Shown in pieces: positions 23,345-36,393 of a stretch of DNA of 64,000 nt. The stretch spans positions 12,946,708 through 13,010,707 of the forward strand of contig CM033391.1 of assembly GCA_019426215.1 (NCBI GenBank), read 5' to 3'. Source of the stretch: Buddleja alternifolia (taxonomy: Eukaryota > Streptophyta > Magnoliopsida > Lamiales > Scrophulariaceae). The notes beneath the pieces are model-generated. The model searched no databases and was not told the DNA's origin. It saw only the letters and a program-made list of their open reading frames with translations. Numbering within the stretch: position 1 is the stretch's first letter; every line of letters begins with the position of its first letter. A program made the position numbers and the translations under genes.

Positions 23345-25150
23345 ATGGCTGAGATGGTTTCAGGTATTGTTAATCATCATCACATCGATTTATGTTATCA
23401 ACGTAAAAAATTGTGAAAGTTACTGATATTTGCAATTTTATGATATACAACATATTATACATCAACATACAATGCACATAATTGTGATATACAACATATT
23501 ATACATTGATATACAATTGGATTAGCTGCATGTGGATGTAGTGAATTGTATACAGTAGACAGTAGAGTATTCATCAATATACAACGACTATAATTGTGAT
23601 ATACAGTGTTATATTTTATTGATTTACTAGCAGCGATTTGAATGCATTATACATCAAATTATATTACATTATACAGTTCATATTACTGGGATATACAGTG
23701 CGTGATTATATGCGTTCCAGTAGTAAGTTGAATACATTATACAACATCTTATATGACATTATACAGTATCTTATACATTAATATACAGTACATATAATGA
23801 TATTATACAGTATCTTATTAGCTCATCATACGTTTATGATAGACTAAATAATCAAACTGTATACAGTACATATAATGATGTTATACATTATCATTGTATT
23901 CAAAACTTATATTTAATGTATACAGTTGATTCTGATGACTTATAATGTATATTATTAACAGGATCAGTTGTGTATAGCAATAATGATGTTGAGAATCAAG
24001 GTGTCAGATCTTCTTCGTCGTCTAATTCTATATCATCACCGGGCAGTTCAAAATATTGGGAACCAGTGTGTGCTACTGAGTTTAAACCTTGCATTGGTAA
24101 GCCATTTGAAAGCTTGAAGTTTGCATTTGAGTTTTACAAAAGCTATGCTCGGTTATGTGGTTTTGATGTACGAAAGTGTTTCCAAAAAACTCATAAGGAT
24201 GGTACGGTCATATCTAAACATTATGAATGTAGTCGTTCCGGTGTTTACAAAAACTGTGATGATGTTGGTAGGAAGAAGAAGTGTATGATTGGTCGATGTG
24301 ATTGTAACGCTAAGATTGTAGTGAGGTTTAGTGCTTCAGAGGGATATGTTATAAAGAACTTTGTTAAGCGGCACAATCATGAGTTGGCGACCGACGAGGG
24401 AAAACAGTTTCTGAAAGTTAATCGAAATATTGATCCGTCCCAGATTATGTTCTGCTTAAACGCATCAAAGGTGAATGTTGGTGCCGTTAAATCACATTCA
24501 TTTCTGAAGGAAATTGCAGGTGGTTTTAATAATGTTGGGTCGACTTCTACAGATTTCAAAAACGCAAAAAGGGATGTGAAGCAATACGTCGGTGAGAACG
24601 ATGGTGAGATGATTGTTAGGAAATTTATGAATATGAAAAAAGCTTGTGAAGGATTTTTTTTTTATTATGCCACAGATGATGACGGTTGTATGAGTAAGTT
24701 GTTTTGGGTTTATCCAATTGCAATAAGGAATTTTGAACTGTTTGGTGAGGTTTGCTTGGTCGATGCAACATTTCGATCCAACAAGTAAGCACTTTTTTAA
24801 TGTATAATACGTATTTTTCAATAGGTAATGAATATATGCTGTATAACACCTTGCCAGTTACTGTATAATGATTCATTCAGTTACTGTATAATGACTCATT
24901 ACTTACTGTATAATTCATTTACAGTGTCTGTTTACCCTGTTAATAACTGTATAATGATTCATTCATTGACTGTATAATCCCTTATAATTCCTTTTCAGGT
25001 ATCAAATGAAGTTTGTTCCTTTTACTGGTTTAGATAACCACAAGAAAATAGTCACCTTTGGTGCTTCTCTAATCGCAAAAGAAGACATTAAGTCGTACAC
25101 GTGGGTTTTTGAAGCTTTTACACGTGCAATGGGACGGGAACCAATCTATA
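23345..25150 (+). pseudogene. FAR1/MULE transposase, truncated, three exons visible
   Basis: Exon 1 is 23345-23363 (ATG plus five codons), exon 2 is 23961-24784 and exon 3 starts at 24999. Both introns are GT-AG and the reading frame crosses both junctions. Exon 2 encodes a FAR1 DNA-binding domain. It has EFYKSYARLCGFDVRKC, then Cys residues in RCDCNAKI and a FVKRHNHELA segment, giving the C2H2/WRKY-like zinc ligands. Exon 2 ends in the start of the MULE transposase core, with LVDATF carrying the first catalytic Asp. Exon 3 continues with VPFTGLDNHKKIVTFGASL and loses homology after AMGREP. The second catalytic Asp, the Glu and the SWIM domain are missing. A defective transposase therefore, related to FHY3/FAR1 but sited in a TIR element. 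Confidence 0.82.
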
Positions 25151-25620
25151 TTCCAACATACAGTACCATACATTCCATGTATACAACATATGTATATACA
25201 CCATACACTCCTCTATACTATAAACCATTATTCAGTATCATGCAACTCAGAATTCAATATCATATAATCCAATATACAGTACCACATAATCCATTATACT
25301 GTTAAATAGTCCCAAATAGCTAAGTATACCATTATACAATAAGTCATACATAACTATACAGGAAATACAATGTTTATATACCAGTATTCAGAACAATCAT
25401 TGGTGTCAAACCATTATACAGTGCCATTTATACTAATATACAGTGTATGATAACACATTATACAGCATAATATAACACAGTATACAGTATATGAAAATAC
25501 ATCATTCAATTACAATACAATAACCCATTATACAGTATATTATAATACATTATACAGTAACATTTAATTCATTATACAGTATATGTAAACTCGTTATTCA
25601 GTAACATTTCACTGACTAAT
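23400..25620. repeat. Dispersed TATACAG / CTGTATA word array in the MULE
   Basis: By eye about 25 copies of TATACAG or its complement, plus related TATACAA/TATACAT words. Intron 1 (23364-23960) holds about nine in the TATACAG orientation. Intron 2 (24785-24998) and its edges hold about six as CTGTATAAT. The non-coding tail (25160-25740) holds about ten as TATACAG. Exon 2 is essentially free of them. Confidence 0.75.
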
Positions 25621-26807
25621 TAAAACATAAACATCTTTTTTTACACAAATATGCATTCAAAATCAATAAAAAACACATTATTTGCATACAAATATAAATA
25701 AAAACACATTATGTGTTCCCAATATACAGCGTATAGATACAGCAGCCATCAAAATCAACAATATACATAATATTGTCACCCATAGGTTCGAACAAGAACT
25801 GAAAATTGTATGTATAATCGATACCGGTTCTTCTCGATGGATTTTTTGTCCTCATTTTATGCTAAAAAAAAAATCGGTTTGGGAGAAAAATCTAGGGTTT
25901 GCCGCGTGCGAAATCACAATATGGAGTGAGATTTGGAAAGAATTGGCGAATTTTGATACGATTCAAATCGTGGATTATAGTTTAATTTTCGTGGGTATAA
26001 AACGGAAGAGATTTCAGGGGAGATCTTGGAGTGATTTTAGGACGTGGTTTGCTGTATAATGGTGTGTAGTTTACCAGAATACCCCTCAGACAGTTTCATC
26101 TTTCTTTCCCCGTACGTTTACAGTGATTAAATTGGACTGTTGGATTTAATTGATCCAATAGTGTATATTGGGTCTTATATCTTATCTAAGATAGGGTATG
26201 TATTAGATATTGACCATATATATATATGTGTGTGTGCATTAAATGCGCAAAGTTGACTAATATATACTATCATGCACACTCTCGTGTGCCTAGTATATAT
26301 ACTATATTATGTTTGGCTTCCTTCTTTTATATTTCTCTTCCTTAGTTAATTAGATCCACTAATCAACTAACAAGATCTTTTCATATATTTGAGATCCTTC
26401 CCGAATATATAAGATCGATCCAAATAAGATCCTTTGATATAATTAGTCAACTAATTAAATAGATCTTACCATATCCACACTATCTATCCTAATATATTTA
26501 TAAGATCTTTTCATATAAATTAGTCATCTATCTAATTAGGATAGATCCTATCAAATATATTCTAAGATATATATTAAATACATATATATACATAGACTTG
26601 GTGAACAAGATAAAATTCCCCACCAAATCTATACATACACGCAAATACGTGTATCAATTATATATATATTTATTCATTTATTTTCCTCTTTCACACATTA
26701 ATTAATTAGATCACTAATTAATTAATTAGTATTTTTCAATTTAATATTTCAATATTAAATTATAAGACTATTATTAATTAAGACCACTTAATTAATTTAT
26801 TCCTTTT

Positions 26808-28324
26808 TGTTAGGAAATTTCATGTTAGATGTTTTGATGATGACAAGGTAGAATTTAATGTTAGACCCCAAAAAAAAAATACAATGTAAGTTTCCGTTTT
26901 TCATAGATTGATGTATAAGCGTTTGAAAGTTGTAATTTATTTTTTAGGCTTGTAATTTTTATCTTTATAGAATTTAGACTAAGTCTTAGTGACTGAATCG
27001 CTAGTAGAATTCTAGGTGAGTCTAGGAGAAGAAGTTGAAGACCAGCGTCTGAAGTCAACTAGAGATAAAGATTTTCTTCTTAGCGTCTGTCAAACGCTAA
27101 AAGACCTCATTTCAGGATTTATGGATCAAGCGCTCAAAATCTCTCAAGCGATTTATGTTAGATTCACCTGAAATAAATCCTCAAGTCATGAAGGATTTAA
27201 ATGCAATCATTCAACGGACATTTATTTCCAATGGGAAATAAATTCAAATTGCATTAAATGCTTGATAAGAGTATTAAATGTGATAAGCTAATGTGACTTG
27301 TGGACAAGTCACCTTTTGACCAGACTGTCAGAAATTTCAGAGTTTCAGCTGCTCCCGTCCAATCGGCTTCAGCGAATTTTCAGGAATGTCAGACTTTAGG
27401 CAAACTCACGTGCTGCGTGAAAGGCACGCTCCTACATGTGTCCAACGGACAGATCCCAAGAAATTGCCTATAAATACCTTACCCCAGCAAACCCTAAAAA
27501 TACACAAGATACGTACGAAAAAGAGAAGAGAAATTATTGTCAAAAATTTTACGTACATTTTCTGGGAAAAAGCTTAGAAACTCCATAGCCAAATCTTTCA
27601 AGCTTTTTATCTACATTCTAGACAGTCGCAAATATCTCAAACATCTTCCAAAGAAGAAACCCAAATTCCAACTGAGATATTCCAAGTTGTTTGAACTTTT
27701 CAAAAACAAACAAAACCCTAGTGACAAACCTCAACCTTTCATGTGAGTGAGAAAAGTTGTTGAACCCTTTCAGGCAGTATTTCTGAGTGAGAGAAGCTTG
27801 AAGAAGACGATCTTCATTGGTGCTGAAGTCTGTGTAATCAAGGAGCCCAAGATCATTTTCACCCTTTACTATCTTGTAGAAGATTCCGTGTGATTCTTTG
27901 AAAATCAATCTAGTAAATTCCTTCGAGTGAAAAGGAGAAGAAGGACGTAACTGGGATTACACCACCCAGTGAACCTTACATATTTTGTGTCATTTATCTT
28001 TATTGTCTTATTATTATTACATCATTTATCTTTGAAAGAGACAAGTTGAAGTGCAAAGCGATTAAATTAACCAAAAGAATGCTAAAACTCATTTCCGCTG
28101 TGCTAACCCTGACTAAGCGATCTAAGCGTTACCCTACTTTGGTAAACTGCTAAAATCACTAAGTCTAAGTTAACTTTCTTGAAGCGTCTGACCCAAGCGC
28201 TCAGTTATCTAAGTGTTCAAACCTTTAAAGTGATACAAAATTTTTGAAGTCGAAAAAGACTTCAGGGTCTATTCACCCCCCCCCTCGCTTTCTGGACCCT
28301 TTCGTATGCCACTTGGGACCACCA
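26808..28324 (+). repeat. 5' LTR of the Sirevirus-type element
   Basis: 1,517 bp, TG...CA termini, TATA box TATAAATA at 27469-27476. Short frames inside it (27386-27908) recur in the 3' LTR and are not genes. Confidence 0.92.
27469..27476 (+). promoter_or_regulatory. TATA box of the Sirevirus-type 5' LTR
   Basis: TATAAATA, conserved at 40075-40082 in the 3' LTR. It would start the genomic RNA about 30 bases downstream. Confidence 0.65.
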
Positions 28325-28326
28325 AG

Positions 28327-28339
28327 TGGTATCAGAGCG
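28327..28339 (+). other. Primer binding site (initiator-Met tRNA)
   Basis: TGGTATCAGAGCG, two bases after the LTR end. Confidence 0.9.
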
Positions 28340-28438
28340 TTTGAAGTAGAAACCTAAGCGTTTCCGAGCATAACTGCTTGTTTAGATCCATTTAAAAAAA
28401 AAAAAACTAATCGCTTTTATTTTCTTTTACATCGCATT

Positions 28439-30634
28439 ATGGCTTTTAACAAAATGCCTAAGTTGGTAGAATCAAATTATGATTCATGGAAACTTAGAGC
28501 ATTCGCATACTTATATTCTTGCGATAATGAAATGTGTGATGTAATTTCAGATGACCCCATTAAGATCATGAAAGTAATAACTCGAGCACCTGGAGCTGAT
28601 GAAGCCACTCCAGATGGATATGTCGAGAAAAAAAAGTTAGAATGGACGCCAGATGATAGAAAAAGAGCTAATTTGGATAATGTTGGACGAAGTACATTTT
28701 ACTCATTGTTCAACAAGATCAAGAAATGTAAGACTTCCAAAGAAATATGGAATAAGTTGGCTATTGTGTGCGAAGGTTCAGCACAAATGAAGGAGAACAA
28801 GCTCTCCATAGCCATGCAAAGATTCGAGCATTTCAAAATGCAGCCCAGTGAGACGCTAGAACAATTGGACACAAGATTCACTTTGCTCATTACCGAGTTA
28901 GCGTCATTAGATAAAGAATTGACCAACAAGGAAATGATCAATAAGATTTTCAGAAGTCTTCCAAGTAAATACTTGATCAAGACAGTTGCTATGAGAGAAT
29001 CACAAACTTTGGAGACTCTTACTCCAGAACATGTGTTTTCAGAGTTAAAGGCATTCGAATTCGAGTTAGGTGAAGTCAGCGACACAACAACTTCAGTGAC
29101 TGAATCAGGAGCATTAATTGCTACCACAAAAAATAAGGGTAAAGCGGTTAGTGAGGTTAAACCAGTGGAATCAAATGAAGAAAAGGAAATGGCCTTATTA
29201 GTCAAGAAATTCAAGAAATTTCTAAGATATGAAAAGAGAAATCCTATTGGACAAACTTCATTTCCAACTCCTCCCCCAGCACCAGCGCCTCAGTATCAAG
29301 CGCTAGTGTACTCCGCACCTCAACCAGTAGCGCTAGTTCCATATCAAGCGCCTCCATCGCCTACTCAGAATCTCTCAGAGCCAGTTGGATCAAAGCGATT
29401 ATCCACTGAACAGAAAATGAAAACTAATTTGTGTTATAATTACAGGAAACCAGGGCACTACCAGGTAAATTACCCTTATCCAAATGTGTCTAAGCCCACA
29501 AGGCAAGACTATGTGGATAGAAACCAATTCAGGAGCAACCTTCGCCAACAAGATTTGCTAGCGGAATTCGAACCATTCTTCGCACTTGAAGAGGACTTGG
29601 AATCATCAGATGAAAGTAGTGATGAGGAGCCTACAAGTGACTCAGCGTTGATTTGTCTCATGGCAAGAGATGATGAAACGTCTAACAAATCGCTACCAGA
29701 GGTAACCAATGAATTATCTCATCCTCTTTCTTATAATGAATTACTTGACAAAGTTAATGAATATTATAAAGATTGTCAAGAGGCCGCCAAAATATATCAA
29801 AACGATCTCGCTATTATCTCATCACTCACAACAGATAAAATAACGCTCAAAGCAGAGTTGAAAGTTCAACAACAATGCATTGAGAAGAACCAATCACTTG
29901 AGAGTGAGATTATTCAATTAAAAAATGATCTTCATATAATAGTCAAGAGAGAAGTTGATCTGATCGCTAGACTTGCCAAATCAGAGCAGCTCATCTCATC
30001 ATTATCAAAAGCTTCTAGAAAATTGGATAATGTGACTGTGGTAACTAGACTATATGGTGAAAAGACCGGTTTAGGATACAATAAATTCGGTAAACAACCA
30101 AATAAATCTAATGTTACGGCAAACAACAAAGGAAAGAGTGTTCTCTTTGTTGAGAAAGGTTCACAAAGTCAAACGCTAAATGAACCTAGCGACAACAGTA
30201 AGAGGCCAAATGAGAAATTCAAAGCTGACTCAGGCAAGGGTAAGGCTAAAGCAAATGATTTACAAAAATGGGTTCATCCAAATGCTCAAAAGGCTAAGGG
30301 TAAGCCTGAACACTGTGAATCAAGTGCTAAGCGATCAGCACCAAAAGTGCAACCCAAGCCAGCGCCAAGGAAATACTAGCGTCAATATCCAAGACAGTCA
30401 AGATCATATTATCGATACTATGAAGATTATGATTATGACTATGATTATGATTACTGTTATAATCGAGGATATTACTATACACCTAAAAAGCACACACAAC
30501 ACAAACCGAAACCCAAGAAGGCCAATCTTCCTGTAATGAAGACAAGGCAAATATGGGTTCCGAAAGTTTTAATTCAAACCAAAGCTACTAACGTTGAAGG
30601 ACCCAAAACAACATGGGCACCTAAGAAGAATTAG
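28439..30634 (+). pseudogene. Sirevirus-type Gag
   Basis: Particle-forming, RNA-binding Gag. The open frame runs 646 codons to a TAG at 30377-30379. The same frame then stays open to a second TAG at 30632-30634, adding a Tyr/Asp-rich stretch and a basic tail. The N-terminal half is the UBN2-type gag core (FEHFKMQPSETLEQLDTRFT, MINKIFRSLPSKY). A zinc-knuckle remnant near residue 332, CYNYRKPGHYQVNY, keeps only the first Cys and the His of CCHC. An acidic Ser/Asp/Glu stretch (about 375-395) and a coiled-coil-like helix (about 430-530) follow, then a basic C-terminus. Gag this long is typical of Sireviruses. Confidence 0.85.
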
Positions 30635-30647
30635 AACTGCCCTTTAA

Positions 30648-30995
30648 ATGCAGGTACCTAGAGCCAACACCAATACTTCAGTTTGGTACATCGATAGTGG
30701 GTCATCAAGGCACATGATTGGCTCAAAGGATCTCTTGATCAACTATCGTGCAACCAACGGTCCTCAAGTTATATTCGGTGATAACTCCAAAGGTAAAACC
30801 AAAGGTATAGGCATCATGCATAGGGGGAACATCATGATTAGTGATGTATACTTTGTTGAGGGTCTTAAGCATAATTTGTTAAGCATTAGTTAATTCTGCG
30901 ATAAAGGCTTTGAAGTTAAATTCTCAAGCGACTTCTGCTATGTCAACGACGCTAAGACTAAGTCTACTAAATTAAGAGGAAAAAGAACAAATAAT
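30648..30995 (+). pseudogene. Copia protease domain
   Basis: Aspartic protease segment of pol that would cleave Gag-Pol. It contains WYIDSGSSRHM, whose DSGSS is the catalytic Asp motif of Copia proteases, then FGDNSKGKTKGIG and HNLLSIS. The frame ends at a TAA (30891-30893) exactly where family members continue into the integrase zinc domain. It lies in a different frame from gag. Confidence 0.8.
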
Positions 30996-32435
30996 GTGTA
31001 TTTAGTGGATTGGGATTCTACATTTGATAACAACCCCACATGCTTTGTTGCTAAAAGTCAAAATGAATTGGGTTGGTTATGGCATAGAAAAATGAATCAC
31101 CTCAACTTTAAGGCAATCTCTCAGTTAATATCGCTAAATCTTGTAGAGGGATTACCTAAGGGTTCCTTTCAAAAGAATCGCTTATGTGATGCATGTCAAA
31201 TGGGTAAACAAGTTAAATCATCTTTTAAGAAAAAACCATGTCTATCTACTTCTAGAGTTCTTGAACTATTGCATTTAGATTTGTTTGGTCCTATTCAAAT
31301 CATGAGTGTTAGTGGTAAAAAGTACTCGCTAGTAATAGTTGATGATTTCTCTTTCTATACATGGGTAGAATTTCTAGCGACCAAAGATGAAACTAATGTC
31401 AAGCTCACAACGCTAATCCGTCAACTGCAAAATTCAAAAGATCTAAAGGTGATGAGAATTAGAAATGATAGAGGAACTGAATTTACTAACCAATTTGTTG
31501 AGAAGTTTTGTACAGATTTTGGAATACTTCATGAGTATTCTGCTCCTAGAACACCTCAACAAAATGGAGTTGCTGAGCGACGGAACATAACGCTTAAAGA
31601 AGCCGCTAGGACAATGCTTGCAGAGTCTAAGCTGCCTCAAAGGTTTTGGGCCGAAGCCATCAACACTGCTTGCTACACTCAGAACCGGTGTATGATCAAC
31701 AAACAACATGAGAAGACTCCATATGAGCTGTGGAAGGGACGTAAGCCTAATGTTTCATATTTTCATGTATTTGGTTCAAATTGTTTCATTCATAATAATG
31801 GATCCCATAGCCTAAAGACTTTTGATCCTAAAGCGGATGAGGGAATCTTTCTAGGCTATGCCAAGAATGGAAAGAGTTTTCGCATCCTAAATAAGATCAA
31901 ATCAAAGGTTGAAAAATCCATTCATGTTGTGTTTGATGATGCTAACCAAGAACCGAGTAAGGTTAATCCTGATGATGTAGGAATTGAAGATCTTGCCCAA
32001 CAAGCGTCACAAATTAATCTTGATGATAATAGTGATAATGAGGATGATGAGATCTTTGTGCCTATTCCTAAGGTTACTCGTGAGGTTACAAATGATGATA
32101 AAGTCAGAATCGCTGATGATCATGAAGAGAATGATCATCAAGAGCAAATTGGAACTGTGAATGATGAAGCGACTACGCAAGAGACAAAGATGGATCAAGC
32201 GATTGATAACCAAGAGTCTCTCAACCCTTTCCAACCAGACTGTAAATGGCTTAGAGACCATCCACCAGAGCTAGTAATTGGAGATATGGAAGCACCTGTT
32301 AGAACTAGGTCAACTACAATTAATGAGGCCATGTTCTCAAGTTTCTTATCTCAAATGGAACCAAAGAAAGTGGATGAAGCGCTTAGTGATTCAAGTTGGG
32401 TTGAAGCAATGCAAGAAGAGCTTAACCAATTTTGA
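30996..32435 (+). pseudogene. Copia integrase
   Basis: Inserts the cDNA copy into the host genome. The HHCC zinc domain shows WHRKMNH and CDACQMGK. The catalytic core shows LDLFGP (first Asp), RNDRGTEF (second Asp) and NGVAERRN (Glu), so DDE is intact. The tail includes FHVFGSNCF and an acidic linker leading to RT. The frame ends in a TGA at 32433-32435. The RT frame, shifted by one, starts beside it with ERSKVWTLVPRP, so one indel separates the two halves of pol. Confidence 0.87.
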
Positions 32436-33888
32436 GAGAAGCAAGGTTTGGACGCTAGTACCAAGGCCAACTCATCAAGGAGTTATTGGGACTAGATGGG
32501 TTTTTAGGAACAAGATGGACAAAGATGGCATTGTTATAAGAAATAAAGCCAGATTAATCGCTCAGGGTTATTGTCAAGAAGGGGGTATTGATTTTGATGA
32601 GACATACGCCCCAGTAACCCATTTTGAAGCAATTAGGATGTTCCTAGCGTTTGCCGCATTTAACAAATTCACGGTGTACCAAATGGACGTGAAGAGTGCA
32701 TTCTTGAATGGTAAACTCCAAGAAGAAGTCTATGTGGAGCAACCTCCAGGATTCATCAACAATCATGGCAAAAGTATGGTCTATAAACTGGATAAGGCAC
32801 TCTATGGTCTTAAACAAGCACCAAGAGCATGGTATGACACTCTCTCTATCTTCCTTATAGGTAAAGGCTTTTCAAAAGGCAGCGTTGATACAACGTTATT
32901 TAAAATTACTCATAATGAAAATATTCTCTTAGTCCAAATTTCTGTTGATGATATTATATTTGGTTCTACAAATAAGCGATTGTGTGAGAAATTTTCGAAA
33001 ATGATGCAAGATCAATTTGAAATGAGCATGATGGGTGAATTAACTTTCTTCTTAGGATTACAAGTTAAACAACTCCCTAATGGAATATTTATAAACCAAA
33101 TTAAATATATAAAAGATATGATTAAGAAATTTTGTATGGAAAATGCATCATCTTCAAAAATTCCAATGAGCCAAACGCTTAAGTTAGATAAAGATGAAAG
33201 TGGGAAGAAAATTGATATCACTAACTATAGAGGTATCATTGGATCACTTCTTTATCTTACTACTAGTAGACCGGATATTATGTTTTCGGTATGCATGTGT
33301 GCACGCTTTCAAGCTGATCCTAGAGAATCACACTTAAATGCTGCCAAGAGAATCCTTAAATACCTAAAAGGCACACAAAGTGTGGGCTTATGGTATCCAC
33401 GGGACTCTCCTTTTGAACTAATTGGCTATTCAGATGCAGATTTTGCAGGATGCAAAATAGATAGGAAAAGTACTAGTGGTACATGTCAATTTCTAGGTGA
33501 TAGACTAGTTTCGTGGCATAGTAAGAAACAACAATCCATAGCGACTTCTACTGCTGAAGCAGAATATGTAGCCGCTGGGAGCTGTTGTGCACAAATCCTT
33601 TGGATGAGGCAACAACTTAGAGATTATGGAACAATCCTAGGTCCTACCCCAATCCATTGTGATAACCAAAGCGCTTTAGCTATGACCCGAAATCCTGTCC
33701 TTCATTCTAGAACTAAACACATTGACATTAGATACCATTTCTTGTGTGACCATGTTCAAAAGAAAGATATCTCCATGCACTTCATTGGAACTGACAAACA
33801 ATTGGCAGATATCTTCACCAAAGCGCTCAACGAACAACGCTTTCTCACTTTGAGAAGTGAATTAGGTATGATTGATCTAAACGCTTAA
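32436..33888 (+). pseudogene. Copia reverse transcriptase and RNase H
   Basis: Copies the genomic RNA into DNA. RT motifs in order: VFRNKMDKDGIVIRNKARLI, YQMDVKSAFLNG, LYGLKQAPRAWY, then SVDDIIFGS. The last is the catalytic YVDD box with its Tyr changed to Ser. RNase H follows: YSDADFAGC, STSGTCQFLG, STAEAEYVA, then CDNQSALAM and TKHIDIRYHF, ending FTKALNEQRF. The stop is at 33886-33888. The Tyr-to-Ser change and the frameshift at the 5' edge make this copy unlikely to work. Confidence 0.87.
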
Positions 33889-34766
33889 ATCATAAAAGCA
33901 TCATATCTTAATAGACATACCATTTAGGGGGAATCCACCTTATGTTTATGTCTAAAGCGTTTTGACAAAAATCTGAAATAAGTCATCAATTTTAAGGGGA
34001 ACTTTAAAATTGTACTTATAACAATTTATAAGCGACTGTGTTAAAAAATGACTTTAAAAATATATGCACTGATCACTAGCGCTTATCTTTATGCATGACA
34101 AAGTCAATCTCTAAATAAAAATGTCATTTATAAATTCAAGCGATTGACTTTATCTCAAACTTTACAAAATTAAATTTTGTTCTCCAAAAGTCTTAAGCGT
34201 TAAAGAGATTCCCACGTTAACGCTAAGAAAATTATTTTAAAAATCATGCATAGTTTTCATCGCTAAAGGTAACGTGTGGATAAGTCTAAAAGACTAGATT
34301 TGATAACTACCCACACATGCCTATCAAATCAAACTGACGGTTATGATTCCTATCTAAAACTAAACGGTTCAGTGACTGCATGAGTCTGAGTACGTGTCAG
34401 TGTACTAATAGGCGCGTGTATTTCACGCTGAAAATTTGAAAAATTTTCAAACATCTTTCAATTAAATGGGTAATTGCGGATCCCAAAATCTCTCTATTTT
34501 GTAACAGTTAACCTATTTTACCGCACCTTTGACATCCGTACTTATGCATAAACGGCTCAAATTCAAATATTTCAATTTTTCAAAATTCAATGATGTCAGA
34601 CGTGGCAGTCATCTAAGCAACTGAGGAGTTATTTTTGCCTCTATAAATATTTTTCAAGGTTTTTACAGTCAGACTTTATCACTTCCAAACTCTCTCCTTT
34701 ACTGTAAAAATCTCCATATCTTCCAAGGCAAAAACTTCTCTCCTTCAAAGCTTCAAACTTTCGGCA
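33889..34766 (+). other. Spacer between pol and the extra ORF
   Basis: AT-rich, no frame of note. The stretch at 34640-34680 includes CTCTATAAATA, a possible TATA box about 120 bases before the extra-ORF ATG, which might give that ORF its own start. Confidence 0.45.
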
Positions 34767-36050
34767 ATGGCACCCAAAGTTTCAAAATCTTGCAAATCAT
34801 CCAAGTCTGCTACTGGAAAAACTTCCCGTGCTGAAAAATCAGTCACGGTTAACGCCGGATTTCTGGTTAACTGGGACTACCTGTTTGATAACCAGAACTT
34901 TCCTCTTTGAACGGTTCTTCCACTCGTTCAAGAATCTGGTTTGAGAGATATGATCACTACTATTTTCAACTACTTTGAAGACGAATCTCTCTACTTTTTC
35001 AACAATGCCCAGATTTCTAAAGACGGAAATTCCATATCCTGCGTCTTCCCTTTTGCTAAAGAGACTTTTGTTCTCACCCCTTCCTTGATTTCTTCATTGT
35101 TGGTTCTACCCAATGATGGCACTGAGGTGGAACACGTCACTCTTGGAGAGGCTACAAAAGTCTGGGAATTGGTCAAGAAAGAAGATGTTGATACTGCGTA
35201 TGAGCCGAACTTCAAGAAGAACGATATGAAGGGCGAATACGTTATTCTCGCGGATACATGCTCAAAGATGATCGAATGCAGAAAAGGGTCATTCGATAAA
35301 GTCACGAATATCCAATATAAAATGATGGTGGCCATTCTGACCAATTAAAGGTAAATTGGTCTCTCTACGTTTTTAATCGCTTCAAGGCAGCGATGGCCAA
35401 GTCGGTGAATCCCAAGCCTTATGGGATTGTGTTAAGTCGTATTCTTAGCGCTTGCGGTTATGCAAAATCTTTTGGCAAAAAGATTCCAGTGATAAAATTC
35501 TACGGAAAGAAAATGATCGGTGAGCTGCAAAAGCCAAGGAAGATAGGTGGTGCAGCTGTTCTAAAAGAAGAGCATGAGCGACTTCGTGCTTTAGGAGTTG
35601 TTCATAGTGATGATGAAGATCAAGCGTCTTCCTCTTCATCATCATCCTCTTCGTCCGAAGAAGAAGTGGTGGTTAAGCGACCTAAGAGAAAGATAGTTCT
35701 CAAAGTCGCTGAGCCATCCAAGCCAGCAAAGAAACAGAAACCTGAACCCAAGAAGAAGAAATCGGAGCCCAAAAAGAAGCAAAAGATTCATTCTCCTTCT
35801 CCCTCTCCTAAATCTCCATCGCCTCCTCCAGCATTTATCTTTTCCGTTCACGAGGAAGAGGAAGTAGTAGAAGAAGAAGTACCGCTTGCACAAATATGTA
35901 CTCCTCTTTCTACTCCCGCAGCATCCTCTAGCGCTTCAGCGAAACCAGCGCTTAGAGAGTCAGTAAGCGTTCCTCCCTCTGATGCTGTTCCCGAAATCAG
36001 CTCAGATCCTCAAGCCGCTACTCAATCTGAGAGGCTTTCTAGTGTTCAGG

Positions 36051-36131
36051 GTAAGTATTTGCTAAGAAAATTAGTCTATCCTTTCCTCGTTAGTTTCTAA
36101 GTCTCTAACGCTGGGATAAAAACTCTTTCAG
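36051..36131 (+). other. Predicted intron 1 of the extra ORF (81 bp)
   Basis: Donor CAGG|GTAAGT, acceptor CTCTTTCAG|CAC. It is phase 1. Reading through meets a TAA at 36098-36100. Removal joins two open frames without a stop. Confidence 0.7.
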
Positions 36132-36311
36132 CACAATGTGAAGCAGATATTCAATGTGTTCCCAACACTCTTGAAGAATTAGATATTCCCATTCGTGCTG
36201 ATCCTATAACTTCTTTTCTCGACTTAGATCCAGAAGAAGTAGTCCCGGAGCCTGAGGAACCTGTCCAAGAAATAGATCAAGTGACTGAAATAGTCGATGA
36301 TATTCCTCAGG

Positions 36312-36393
36312 GTAAGCGATTTAGTCTTTTCTTTTCTAAATTTCTACTTAGTGGAAATTTTGCTTGCTTTTCTCAATCGCTTACATGTATCAG
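36312..36393 (+). other. Predicted intron 2 of the extra ORF (82 bp)
   Basis: Donor CAGG|GTAAGC, acceptor ATGTATCAG|CTC. Also phase 1, flanking a symmetric 180-base exon (36132-36311) that is fully open in the spliced frame. Confidence 0.7.

Larger units (their letters stand above)
22761..26215 (+). mobile_element. Mutator-like element with truncated FAR1-type transposase gene
   Basis: 3,455 bp inserted in a TA microsatellite of the outer 5' LTR. The ends are imperfect inverted repeats of about 60-75 bases. Both share AAATACAT/TAATACAT and a common core AGATAAGATATAAGACC (left TAAGATATAAGACC at 22795-22808, reversed at about 26171-26186). The flanks are all TA repeats, so a 9-bp TSD is compatible but unproven. 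The element carries a FAR1-related transposase gene cut off after its third exon and filled with TATACAG-type repeats. Confidence 0.75.

Noticed and set aside
25682..26059. 125-codon frame at the right end of the MULE
   Set aside because: No similarity to MULE transposase or any domain I recognise; partly composed of the repeat-rich tail and terminal region.
35351..35390. Possible 40-bp intron (AAAG|GTAAAT ... TTCAAG|G) in the Sirevirus extra ORF
   Set aside because: Too short, and splicing leaves the wrong frame. The downstream frame reads open through this stretch, so a one-base frameshift explains the break better.
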